From Elusimicrobiota bacterium (GTDB lineage Bacteria > Elusimicrobiota > UBA8919): DNA of 8,502 nt. Positions 1-7,564 of this stretch are shown in pieces. The DNA lies in NCBI GenBank assembly GCA_003452965.1, contig DMMW01000073.1:1-8502 (forward strand), written 5' to 3'. A model generated the notes under the pieces. That model had not been told where the DNA came from and searched no databases. It worked only from the letters and a program-made list of their open reading frames with translations. Position numbers and translations under genes: made by a program. Each line of letters starts with the position of its first letter. The first letter of the stretch is position 1.

Positions 1-3000
1 CTTCAAAACATTATTTATGTAATGCGCTACGGACTTTATTCCGCTCTCATCACTCGCTGTCCCTGCAATTGTTACACTGCCACTGATTGTCGCATTCGCT
101 GTCGGTGCTGTTATTGCAACTGTCGGCGCTTTCGTGTCGGGTATCGGATTGCTTACGGTTACAGATATCTGCGTGCTCGTGCTTTGCGATATTGTATCAG
201 TAGCAACTAACTTTATCGTATAATTTCCGTCCTGCTCACTTACTGTATTCCATACATATATATACGGCGGCGCATTCAAGGTCTGCTTTTCTGCATTGTT
301 TATATAGAATTTTACCGTTGTCAATCCTTTGTCGTCTGTCGCCGTTCCACTGATAGTTACTATCCCGCTAATCACTTCATTATTGTTCGGTGCTGTTATA
401 CTTACTGTAGGCGGATTGTCTACGGGTGGTGGTGGTGTATTGCCTGCATTGTAACTTGCAGTCACTTCTTCCTGTGTTAATGCTCTGTTGTATATTTTTA
501 CTTCGTCTATTACACCTATAAACTTTCCTCCGCCGGATGATTGACGACCTATGTTTAATGCCGTTGTGTTGGTGTCTATGCTCCCACTTGTAACCGTTTC
601 AGCTACTTTTACTCCATCTTGATATAATATCATACTACTACCATCATACGTCCCTACCAGATGATGCCATACATTTACATCACCACTGCTCCATGTCTTT
701 AATGATTCTTTTGCTACTCCACCTATGTATAACTTGAAGTATGCCTTGTCACTCGCTCCTAATGCATAAGTAGCTCCTTTGTCTATTATTCTTCGCGTTG
801 AACCGTCCTGGTCTACTACTTCGCTCTTTACCCACGCTTCTAATGTTATAGCGTCTGTTATATCAAGGCTGTTGTTATCCATTATAGTCACATAATCATC
901 CACTCCATCAAACTTCAACGCACTAGCGCCTATTTTACCGTTTGTTTCCCAACTCGCACTTGTTATTACACCAGTTGAACCGCTTACTCCGGAATCACCT
1001 ACGCTGGTTCCTGCACCTTCATCAAAATGCCAGCTGCATATTAACGGATTTGGTGGCGGCGGCGTACTTAAACTTTCCCACCTGCCGATATCGGGTGCAG
1101 AACCGTTGTATGCAAGACCGACATTTGTACCCGCATCTACGCACGGACTATTACTATTCAACTGATAATATGTGTCCCAACGACTGCCAGTAGTTTTTAT
1201 CTGCGGATTGGAAGTTAAATTGTTACTAAAAGTTATTCCGGACATTGTTGTTCCATTGTTAACATTACTATATAGGCAATTATATTGGACCTGTATATCA
1301 CTAACCTTTGCAGGATAATTTTGAACAGCTACTACATCTAAACTTTGACCGCTCGTGTTATAAAAAATATTATTCTTAAAATATAATCCACTAATATTAC
1401 CGGCACTACTTCCATTCCATATTATTCTTGGTCCTAATGCAAACCATACATCTTTGTTTGTTGTAGCTTTATGAAAAATATTATTATATACTTTTACATC
1501 ACTTAGATTGGCTGTACCATCCATATGTATCTCTAAACCGCTATAATTTGTTTCATATATAATATTATTGTTAATTGTTATATTGTTTTTACCCGAACTA
1601 CCTATATAAAAACCAAACGCTGTCCCTGCATTCTCTATATAATTATTACTAATTATCATATCATTCGCACCTACTTCTATCGCTTCTTTAGTATGAAGTG
1701 CGGGATATACCATCTTATTGTCGTGTATATACATGCTATAATTTCCCGCCCCCTTATCTCCTACTACAATAGAGAACCATGTGTTTACAGTCATGTTGTA
1801 TATTTCACAGTCATCATATACATTCCATAATTCTATGCATATATCAGCTCCCCATAGAGGATCTGAAGTAGGAACTGTGATGTTACAATCATGGATCTTT
1901 AATCCTTTGAAATATCCGTTATTGTAAAATTTAATACCATATCCCCTGTTCTCATTTATCGTTACATTATATATCTCGGCTCCCTGTAAATGTCCAATAT
2001 CTAAACTACCATTTGACCAATCGGTATTATCTTTGGAACAATTTGTTATACTTATGTTGTATATTTTTATTCCTGCTATGTAATCACTTCCATATACACA
2101 CATTGCCATATCATCTATTTCACTAAAACTTAAATCATGTAAAGTTACATTCTGCCTGTTATATACCACTATTCCATGGTCTAACTGCCTGCTTTGACCA
2201 TCTATTTTAAAATTGCTTAATGTTTGATTACCGTTAGTTATAGAAGATGATTGTAATTTTATTAGTGTATCTGCTATAGTGCTTCTTATTATTGTATTAT
2301 TTACGCCTGCACCCTCTACATTTACACCGACAGGTACAACCGATGCCTGTGTCTCATTATACGTTCCAGCATTTAAATGTACTGTGGCTCCTTGAGTCAA
2401 TGGCCGGCTTACCGCGTATGCCAGTGTCTTCCACGGATTTGAAATGCTTCCCGTCCCAGTAGAATCACTTCCAGCAGGATCTACATAAAAAACATTAGCA
2501 TTATTAGTAATAGTAAAATTTGAATTTGATGTATCTGTAGGTGTGCCATCCGGTTCTTGCACCCTTATTCTGCAAGTATTACCTGTTATATTAGGAACTG
2601 TTATGGTCTGTGTACCATCATTGGCGGTATTAGAAATAAGACTTGTCCAAGAAGTTCCACCATTAGTAGAAATATCAATATTTACATTACCAACAATTCC
2701 TTCACTATTCCAGGTTATTGTTCTTTGTTCTCCAACCGCCCAGTTTTCACCTCCATTAGGTGAAGTCACCGTTATTGTCGTTGCTAATTTTACTAACTCA
2801 ATACCATTTCCTGTACCTAAATTACGTGAATATTTTCTGTCAGTAGAATTATTCCAGTGTTCATGCGTACCCAAACTGCCTAGCCGTGTCCCATCTCCTT
2901 CAGGATCATAGAATGTACCAGAAGGCGGAGCATTCGCCTTAGCGGATTCATGTAAATAACTATCACTATTTACTACAAATGCCTGTCCGCCAAATTCGCT

Positions 3001-4365
3001 ATTTATAAAGTCGAAACCTACAGAGTCAATTGCAATAGGATCCTGTGACACCAAAAGACTTGAAGACCATTTATTATTAAAGGGTGGTAATAAAAATTTT
3101 GTAGGCGGATCATTAACATCCTTTGCTCCATAAAGACCGTCAACAAGAAACAACATTGTTTTACCACCAAGTTCTTTGTGCCCGATTAAATCAACCAATG
3201 TATTATAACTTCCAAAAGGTCTCTTTGATGCATTTATATAAGTATGTTCTGGCGAATCAATGCTTCCATAATGATTTTTTGCAGTAAAAGTTACTCCAGC
3301 GTTATTATGACCTTTCATTAAAGACATATTTATAACATATTTCGCCTGATATACAACAGTAGGAATAGCCGTCCCTGCCGTATTGCTGCTATTGGAATAT
3401 TTAATAATATTCGTTTGCCATACTCGTTTGACTCTTCCGTTTGTTCCTTGTCTATCCATTAATGTAACATTTGGAAATTCATTTTTACACTTATTATAAA
3501 CTCTATCCGGCATTAAACGAACCGCATCATAAACTGTAATATCTGATTGCAGAACACCGGCTTTATTTATAAGTTGCCTTAACAATGAAAGAACCATATG
3601 TGGAGAAGCGTCTAATTGATTATCATTTTCCGTATAACTTACATTATTATTATTAAGGTTAATTTTAATCGCAATTTTATCTCCAGAAACATACCCTACC
3701 GTACCGCGTCCGTGGTTTTGATTGAAATTTTTAAAAAGTGCATCCCATGCAAGAGCGTCAGTAGAAACATTAGTTAAACCGCGGATTGAACGGGATAACA
3801 TACTATCTACCGCTGTTTGGTTAGTATTATTGTCATCCCACCAATAACCAGTGGAACCATTCCATATAGATGCAGCAGGTTCATATACCCAAATCACCCG
3901 TCCGGGATTTATACCTTTAGCGGTACCTATGGGCGTATTTGGCGAATCGGTTGGTGTCCATGAAAAAACATAATCAGGATTGATTCTAAACGTAATTAGT
4001 GCTACTGATATACCAATTGCGATACAAATTGTAAATAAAATCATCATTAAATGCTTTTTACAAAAGCGTAATCTTAGTTTTTTAAATATTGTAACGGAAG
4101 TAAATATACCAATAAAAGACGCCAAAAAACTGCCTCCAAAACCCATAGCGATTCTTTGACATGGATAAGCTGCGCGGCTTGGTTTGGGAATGACTCTGAT
4201 AAGAAACCATATAATAGATAAAATTCCAATAATAGGAAAAAATAAAAACGCCTTCTCTTGCGTTAATTTAATTGATACAATCCTACCAGTTTTTGGACAT
4301 AAATTAAAAAATACTTTCAGCATTTTGTTAAAAACATCCCGAATCTTAGTTATGTGGTGTTCCAT
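1..4365 (-). CDS. Giant membrane-anchored DUF362 / beta-helix / LamG / Ig-like surface protein (C-terminus outside window)
   Basis: The frame stays open for 1455 codons from ATG at 4365 to the left edge, so the gene is partial at its 3' end. The start is supported by AGGAGG 9 nt upstream. Visible modules: hydrophobic segments at about residues 39-59, 73-93 and 105-125, with a RAAYPCQR motif (64-71) that I recall from membrane-anchored DUF362 proteins; DUF362 at about 228-455 (KINLN 234-238, MKGHNNAGVTFTAKNHYGS 350-368, DPIAIDSVG 442-450); a KRE9/KNH-like module at 531-619 (TSPNGGENW 534-542, ITW 550-552); a right-handed beta-helix at about 625-1097 with 'NNI' turns (931-935, 960-963, 996-1001) and a closing SPCVDAGT...PDIGRWE motif; a LamG/concanavalin-like domain at about 1108-1306; and Ig-like repeats from 1318 and 1413. 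Proline-rich linkers lie at 1101-1107 and 1310-1319. The DUF362 region has no CxxCxxC ferredoxin motif. The segment after the third membrane helix is probably extracytoplasmic. DUF362's biochemical role is uncertain; adhesion or glycan binding is inferred from the later modules. Confidence 0.93.
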   Translation of the reverse strand, partial: MEHHITKIRDVFNKMLKVFFNLCPKTGRIVSIKLTQEKAFLFFPIIGILSIIWFLIRVIPKPSRAAYPCQRIAMGFGGSFLASFIGIFTSVTIFKKLRLRFCKKHLMMILFTICIAIGISVALITFRINPDYVFSWTPTDSPNTPIGTAKGINPGRVIWVYEPAASIWNGSTGYWWDDNNTNQTAVDSMLSRSIRGLTNVSTDALAWDALFKNFNQNHGRGTVGYVSGDKIAIKINLNNNNVSYTENDNQLDASPHMVLSLLRQLINKAGVLQSDITVYDAVRLMPDRVYNKCKNEFPNVTLMDRQGTNGRVKRVWQTNIIKYSNSSNTAGTAIPTVVYQAKYVINMSLMKGHNNAGVTFTAKNHYGSIDSPEHTYINASKRPFGSYNTLVDLIGHKELGGKTMLFLVDGLYGAKDVNDPPTKFLLPPFNNKWSSSLLVSQDPIAIDSVGFDFINSEFGGQAFVVNSDSYLHESAKANAPPSGTFYDPEGDGTRLGSLGTHEHWNNSTDRKYSRNLGTGNGIELVKLATTITVTSPNGGENWAVGEQRTITWNSEGIVGNVNIDISTNGGTSWTSLISNTANDGTQTITVPNITGNTCRIRVQEPDGTPTDTSNSNFTITNNANVFYVDPAGSDSTGTGSISNPWKTLAYAVSRPLTQGATVHLNAGTYNETQASVVPVGVNVEGAGVNNTIIRSTIADTLIKLQSSSITNGNQTLSNFKIDGQSRQLDHGIVVYNRQNVTLHDLSFSEIDDMAMCVYGSDYIAGIKIYNISITNCSKDNTDWSNGSLDIGHLQGAEIYNVTINENRGYGIKFYNNGYFKGLKIHDCNITVPTSDPLWGADICIELWNVYDDCEIYNMTVNTWFSIVVGDKGAGNYSMYIHDNKMVYPALHTKEAIEVGANDMIISNNYIENAGTAFGFYIGSSGKNNITINNNIIYETNYSGLEIHMDGTANLSDVKVYNNIFHKATTNKDVWFALGPRIIWNGSSAGNISGLYFKNNIFYNTSGQSLDVVAVQNYPAKVSDIQVQYNCLYSNVNNGTTMSGITFSNNLTSNPQIKTTGSRWDTYYQLNSNSPCVDAGTNVGLAYNGSAPDIGRWESLSTPPPPNPLICSWHFDEGAGTSVGDSGVSGSTGVITSASWETNGKIGASALKFDGVDDYVTIMDNNSLDITDAITLEAWVKSEVVDQDGSTRRIIDKGATYALGASDKAYFKLYIGGVAKESLKTWSSGDVNVWHHLVGTYDGSSMILYQDGVKVAETVTSGSIDTNTTALNIGRQSSGGGKFIGVIDEVKIYNRALTQEEVTASYNAGNTPPPPVDNPPTVSITAPNNNEVISGIVTISGTATDDKGLTTVKFYINNAEKQTLNAPPYIYVWNTVSEQDGNYTIKLVATDTISQSTSTQISVTVSNPIPDTKAPTVAITAPTANATISGSVTIAGTASDESGIKSVAHYINNVLK

Positions 4366-4374
4366 TTAAATAAA

Positions 4375-4380
4375 CCTCCT
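4375..4380 (-). promoter_or_regulatory. Shine-Dalgarno site of the giant DUF362 gene
   Basis: The minus strand reads AGGAGG here, 9 nt before the ATG at 4365. It is the strongest ribosome binding site in the window and fixes the start of the long frame. Its first two bases are also the last two bases of the 25-nt palindrome at 4379-4403. Confidence 0.85.
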
Positions 4381-4403
4381 GTAATTAATAATATTAATTA
4401 CAG
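4379..4403. repeat. Perfect 25-nt palindrome at the 5' end of the DUF362 gene
   Basis: Two exactly complementary 12-nt arms (CTGTAATTAATA and its reverse complement) flank a single central base. The element ends two bases inside the Shine-Dalgarno sequence. As DNA it could be an operator for a dimeric regulator. As RNA it could fold into a stem of about 11 A-U-rich pairs with a 3-nt loop, just before the ribosome binding site. The symmetry is seen directly; the regulatory role is inferred. Confidence 0.75.
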
Positions 4404-4461
4404 TTATTTGGACGAGAAATTATCAATATTGTTCAAAATAATTTACCGTTCACATATCTAT

Positions 4462-4489
4462 ATATTATTAGTTACAATATTATTGCCAA
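4462..4489 (-). promoter_or_regulatory. Weak sigma70-type promoter candidate for the DUF362 gene
   Basis: On the minus strand TTGGCA (4489-4484, 5 of 6 to TTGACA) is followed after 16 nt by TAATAT (4467-4462, 4 of 6 to TATAAT). It would give a leader of roughly 90 nt carrying the palindrome. In DNA this A+T-rich such matches arise easily by chance, so this is only a candidate. Confidence 0.25.
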
Positions 4490-4548
4490 ATATTTATATT
4501 TAAAATCAATTTATTATTAGTAAATTAGGTTGAGGTGTGAATATTATT

Positions 4549-5583
4549 TCACATTGTTTTTGTTATTTTTTTTAAGTATCTAGGTTGGTCGGGATTGTAT
4601 CCTTTTATTATGGCAAGATAATATGCGAAAATTTGGCCTATTACAGTGTATAATAACGGCGTAAAAATGGCTTCAAATTTCGGCATTCTAATTGGAAAGT
4701 TGGCATACTCAAGGATTCTGTCTTCAGAAGAAATGATAATTCTATCTGCATGCCTTTCTTCTAAATTTTTTGCAATGTCTTGCATGCTATTTAGAGTTGC
4801 ATCTTGCGGTGCAAATAACAATACTGGAAAATTTTTATCAATAACCGCAATTGGACCGTGCATAAAATCCGCACCTGACATCGCCTCTGCTTTTATATAA
4901 CTTGTCTCTTTTATTTTAAGCGCAGTTTCCAATGCTGTAGCATAATTCAAACCTCTTCCTAATACAATACATTCATTTATAAATTTATAATTACCTATAT
5001 CATTTAGAATATATTTTTGCAATAAAAGAATTTTCATTATTTGTTTAGGTACTTCATTCATTTTATCCAATTCTGATGTTTTGTCTGCAAGAATAAATGA
5101 TAATAAATACAATAAAGTTAATTGTGCTGTATATGTTTTTGTTGCGGGAATGCTTTTTTCTTCACCTGCGTAAATATACAAGGTTGCATGCGAATGTTCC
5201 GTAATACTTGATTTCTTTTTGTTTGTTATTGCAATACAATATGCACCTTGTTTTCTGGTTTGATTAATTACCTCGACAACATCAGATGATTCACCTGATT
5301 GTGATATACCTATTACAAGTGCATTTTTTAACTTTAATTTTCTATTGTATAACGTAAAAAGAGAAGGGGCTGCAAGACCTGTGGGTATTCCGTTTATATA
5401 TCCAAAAATATATTTCCCAAAAGTCGCAGCATTATCCGAAGTACCGCGGGCAACAAATAAAATAAAATCTATATTGCGTTTTTTTATTTCATTACAAATT
5501 TTTTTTACTTTTTCGGTATTTTTAAGGATGGTATCCTTTATTACTTTTGGCTGCTGCTCTATTTCACCAAGCATGTAAGACAT
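4549..5583 (-). CDS. SIS-domain amino-sugar-phosphate isomerase/deaminase (GlmS isomerase-half-like)
   Basis: This 344-residue protein has the double-SIS layout of the isomerase half of glucosamine-6-phosphate synthase. Matching motifs are an N-terminal GEIEQQP (6-12), ARGTSDNA (45-52), the phosphate-binding SQSGESSDV (94-102), PATKTYTAQL (146-155), GRG..YATALETALKIKETSYI (209-230) followed by AEAMSGADFMHGP, and a C-terminal NPDQPRYLKKITK tail like the DKPRNLAKS tail of GlmS. The glutaminase domain of about 240 residues is absent, so ammonia-producing synthesis is unlikely. A glucosamine-6-phosphate deaminase (GlmD/NagB-II type) or a related sugar isomerase is the better guess. The position of the catalytic glutamate before HGP in GlmS is Asp239 here. 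The start is uncertain: neither ATG 5583 nor ATG 5574 (residue 4) has a Shine-Dalgarno sequence, and homologues often begin near residue 4. The gene lies 200 nt downstream of the ABC gene on the same strand. Probably cytoplasmic. The SIS family is secure; the substrate is not. Confidence 0.9.
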   Translation of the reverse strand: MSYMLGEIEQQPKVIKDTILKNTEKVKKICNEIKKRNIDFILFVARGTSDNAATFGKYIFGYINGIPTGLAAPSLFTLYNRKLKLKNALVIGISQSGESSDVVEVINQTRKQGAYCIAITNKKKSSITEHSHATLYIYAGEEKSIPATKTYTAQLTLLYLLSFILADKTSELDKMNEVPKQIMKILLLQKYILNDIGNYKFINECIVLGRGLNYATALETALKIKETSYIKAEAMSGADFMHGPIAVIDKNFPVLLFAPQDATLNSMQDIAKNLEERHADRIIISSEDRILEYANFPIRMPKFEAIFTPLLYTVIGQIFAYYLAIIKGYNPDQPRYLKKITKTM

Positions 5584-5593
5584 ATAAAATCAA

Positions 5594-5599
5594 GTTATA
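5594..5599 (-). promoter_or_regulatory. Candidate -10 element giving a leaderless SIS transcript
   Basis: The minus strand reads TATAAC (5 of 6 to TATAAT), and its 3' end lies 10 nt before the ATG at 5583. Initiation at the usual distance would leave a leader of only about 3-4 nt, which fits the missing Shine-Dalgarno sequence. A second TATAAC lies 8 nt upstream because both are part of the octamer array. I see no good -35 element. Confidence 0.3.
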
Positions 5600-5659
5600 G
5601 GGTTATAGGTTTGATAGAATCGTGATATTGCGCGATTGTGCGTTAGTGAGATAGGATAG
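5594..5659 (+). repeat. Degenerate period-8 array, left block
   Basis: Eight octamers can be laid out in one phase from 5594. The first two, GTTATAGG at 5594-5601 and 5602-5609, are identical, and the others are diverged. When all eight are stacked, column 3 is T in every unit and column 2 is always A or T. The inner units follow TNGYGNGA, for example TTGCGCGA (5628-5635), TTGTGCGT (5636-5643) and TAGTGAGA (5644-5651). Confidence 0.6.
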
Positions 5660-5682
5660 GATTTTTTATTTAATAATTTAAC

Positions 5683-5722
5683 ATATTCTATCGCACAATC
5701 CCACAACCCCGCTATCGCACAC
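5683..5722 (-). repeat. Degenerate period-8 array, right (inverted) block
   Basis: Read on the minus strand, this stretch splits into octamers of the same type as the left block, including TAGCGGGG (5714-5707), TTGTGGGA (5706-5699) and TTGTGCGA (5698-5691). The two blocks are therefore inverted relative to each other. They share one exact 9-base inverted match (5634-5642 with 5692-5700) and an exact 8-base one (5613-5620 with 5685-5692). Confidence 0.6.
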
Positions 5723-5731
5723 TTTTAAAAA

Positions 5732-5776
5732 GTCAATTAACTCTAGAAACTCAATGAACCTAATGGACTCTATTAA
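5732..5776 (-). repeat. Degenerate period-9 (nonamer) array after the ABC stop codon
   Basis: Five contiguous 9-nt units, read on the minus strand from 5776 to 5732, fit the consensus TTMATWGAG. Positions 1 and 5 are T in all five units, position 6 is A or T in all, and positions 2, 4, 7, 8 and 9 each have a single exception. A typical unit is TTCATTGAG (5758-5750). No long frame covers it and it begins 7 nt beyond the ABC stop codon. Confidence 0.65.
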
Positions 5777-5783
5777 CTTGCCT

Positions 5784-7535
5784 CTAAGTGTTGCCTTTCA
5801 ATATCTGCTGTTGACACAACTGAGCGAAGTATTCACCCGTATTTAACAATTCATTATATTTTCCCTGTTCTACAATTTTTCCTTTTTTAAAAACCAATAT
5901 CCTATCAGCATTAACAACTGTTGAAAGCCGGTGAGCGATAATAAAAGTGGTTTTTGAACGATATACTGAACCTATCGCATCCTGAACTTTTTTCTGCGAT
6001 TCGGAATCAAGTGCGCTCGTCACTTCATCCATTATCAATATTGACGGTTTGCGGACAAACACCCTGGCAATAGTAATCCTTTGCCTTTCGCCAGCTGAAA
6101 GTTTCACCCCGCGTTCACCGACTACCGTATTATAACCTTCCGGCAATTGCGTAATAAAATCGTGAATACTGGCGAGCTGTGCAGCTTTATAAACTTCTTC
6201 CATAGTAGCTTCCATTTTCCCGTAACGGATATTATCAAGAATGGTTCCGCCAAAAAGAAACACATCTTGGCTCACAACTCCTATATTTCTTCGCAAGGAT
6301 TTTAGATCAATATCGCTAAGATCCATATCGTCGACAAATATTTTCCCTATAGTCGGTTTATAAAAACCGAGTATTAAATTTATAAAAGTGGATTTGCCTG
6401 CGCCTGATTCTCCGACTAATGCAATATGCATGCCTGGTTCTACTGTTAAAGAGATATTTTCTAAGGCAAATACTTCAGGTCTGTATGAAAATGAAACATT
6501 ATTAAATTTTATGCGTCCTACGACAGAACTTACATTTTTTTTACCGTTATAATCTTCAATAGGTTCGGCATAATTTAATAATTCATATGTGGATTTTAAT
6601 CCGATAATTCCTAAATACATCTGGTCTAAATTAGTTAACAGTTGATTTATAGAAGTAAAAAAGTATGATAAAAATGTTGAAAAAAGAATTATATTACCTA
6701 TTGTCATTCCTACTTGATTGGTAGTAATTGAGACGTAGCCGCCATATCCAAATATGGCAAGATTTGCTATTCCAAAAAGCAAAGTTAGTGACGAAGCATA
6801 AATCTCGTGGGTTGTAAAAGCATCCACTGCTGATTCCGTATGGGAATGAAATTTTTCGTCAATTTTTTTCTTCTCATAATCTTCCGTTGCAAAGCTTTTT
6901 ATTGTTCTGATTGAATTTAAAAATTCTGTTACAACCATACTTACTTCCCTTGCACGCTCTTGGAATATTTTTACTTTCTCTTTGAATTTTCTCAGAAAAA
7001 ACCTGTTAATTGCAAAAAATATAGCAAAAATAACAAGTACAATCAACAATAATTTTATACTCACAAATAAAAGCGAAATTAACGCAATTATTATAATCAA
7101 GGAATTAACCAGCGTAATCTGGATAAGGGCGTTGCTCATAACATCCACCCTTTCAATATCCATAACGACTTTTGTATGTAATTTTGATGTGTTTTCACTA
7201 TCAAAAAATGTTAGTGATAACTGTTGGAGTTTTTCACAGGCAAGCGAACGTAATTTAAAAATAACTCTTTTAGAAGAATACAATATTAAATATCTTGAAT
7301 ATATTGCCGTTCCAAAACTAATAATACTAAAAGCTATTGCTATTAAAATTGTGTGTATTACGCCATTTACATCCCTTCCGGGTATATCCGTATCAATTAT
7401 CCTCCGTATTAGAAATGGTATGGGAATAATTGAAAGTGCTCTAATAAATCCAAAAAAAACACCTACTGCCACCTTTTTCCAGTACGGTTTATAAAGCCTT
7501 ATATACTCGTTAAAAATTTTTTTATTTGAAGCCAT
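5784..7535 (-). CDS. ABC exporter half-transporter, MsbA/lipid-multidrug exporter type
   Basis: This is a complete 583-residue protein with an N-terminal six-helix ABC transmembrane domain (hydrophobic stretches near 22-42, 59-80, 138-160, 162-182, 245-268 and 280-300) fused to one nucleotide-binding domain. The ATPase motifs are intact: Walker A GESGAGKST (375-383), Q-loop Gln423, signature LSAGERQRI (479-487, a variant of LSGGQ), Walker B ILIMDEVTSALD with Glu504, and H-loop His535. The length is normal for an inner-membrane homodimeric half-transporter such as MsbA. The substrate cannot be read from the sequence; lipids, glycolipids, peptides and drugs are all possible. An AGGA six nt before the ATG supports the start. 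It follows the deacetylase gene by 33 nt on the same strand, so the two probably share a transcript and perhaps a glycan or glycolipid substrate. Confidence 0.96.
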   Translation of the reverse strand: MASNKKIFNEYIRLYKPYWKKVAVGVFFGFIRALSIIPIPFLIRRIIDTDIPGRDVNGVIHTILIAIAFSIISFGTAIYSRYLILYSSKRVIFKLRSLACEKLQQLSLTFFDSENTSKLHTKVVMDIERVDVMSNALIQITLVNSLIIIIALISLLFVSIKLLLIVLVIFAIFFAINRFFLRKFKEKVKIFQERAREVSMVVTEFLNSIRTIKSFATEDYEKKKIDEKFHSHTESAVDAFTTHEIYASSLTLLFGIANLAIFGYGGYVSITTNQVGMTIGNIILFSTFLSYFFTSINQLLTNLDQMYLGIIGLKSTYELLNYAEPIEDYNGKKNVSSVVGRIKFNNVSFSYRPEVFALENISLTVEPGMHIALVGESGAGKSTFINLILGFYKPTIGKIFVDDMDLSDIDLKSLRRNIGVVSQDVFLFGGTILDNIRYGKMEATMEEVYKAAQLASIHDFITQLPEGYNTVVGERGVKLSAGERQRITIARVFVRKPSILIMDEVTSALDSESQKKVQDAIGSVYRSKTTFIIAHRLSTVVNADRILVFKKGKIVEQGKYNELLNTGEYFAQLCQQQILKGNT

Positions 7536-7564
7536 TTAAAATCCTAATTCCAGTAATTTCAAAA

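Larger units (their letters stand above)
4366..4548. other. Intergenic spacer between SIS gene and DUF362 gene
   Basis: This very A+T-rich 183-nt spacer contains no open frame of interest. It holds the palindrome and the ribosome binding site of the DUF362 gene at its left end, and a weak promoter candidate in the middle. I see no G+C-rich hairpin followed by a T-run that would be a convincing terminator for the SIS gene. Confidence 0.6.
5584..5783. other. Repeat-filled spacer between ABC exporter and SIS genes
   Basis: This 200-nt non-coding stretch is almost wholly made of short-period degenerate repeats. A nonamer block (5732-5776) adjoins the ABC stop codon. Two octamer blocks (5594-5659 on the plus strand, 5683-5722 on the minus strand) flank an A+T-rich centre near 5660-5682. 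The nine-base match GATTGTGCG (5634-5642) recurs inverted at 5692-5700. No terminator-like U-tract follows that stem. Confidence 0.7.

Noticed and set aside
2543..2911. Plus-strand open frame of 122 codons
   Set aside because: It lies antisense to the beta-helix and PNGGENW modules of the giant gene and shows no recognisable domain. The other plus-strand frames (22-210, 942-1193, 4184-4369, 4646-4900, 5345-5578, 6982-7494, 7714-7905) are likewise shadows of minus-strand genes.
1..4365. Possible frameshift or pseudogene, given the great length and mixed composition
   Set aside because: One frame reads without a stop from 4365 to position 1, and the domain motifs follow in order, so the gene appears intact as far as the window shows.
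4464..4521. Direct repeat ATTATTAGT at 4464-4472 and 4513-4521
   Set aside because: A nine-base A+T-only-like match in a very A+T-rich spacer is expected by chance, and there is no further structure around it.
4549..5583. Full GlmS glucosamine-6-phosphate synthase
   Set aside because: The N-terminal glutaminase domain with its catalytic Cys is absent. The protein begins at the GEIEQQP motif of the isomerase half.
5634..5700. Possible rho-independent terminator of the ABC gene
   Set aside because: The 9-bp stem encloses a 49-nt loop and is not followed by a T-run on the minus strand, so it does not look like an intrinsic terminator.
5594..5776. CRISPR array
   Set aside because: The units are 8-9 nt, contiguous and diverged, with no 20-50 nt identical repeats separated by unique spacers and no cas gene in the window.
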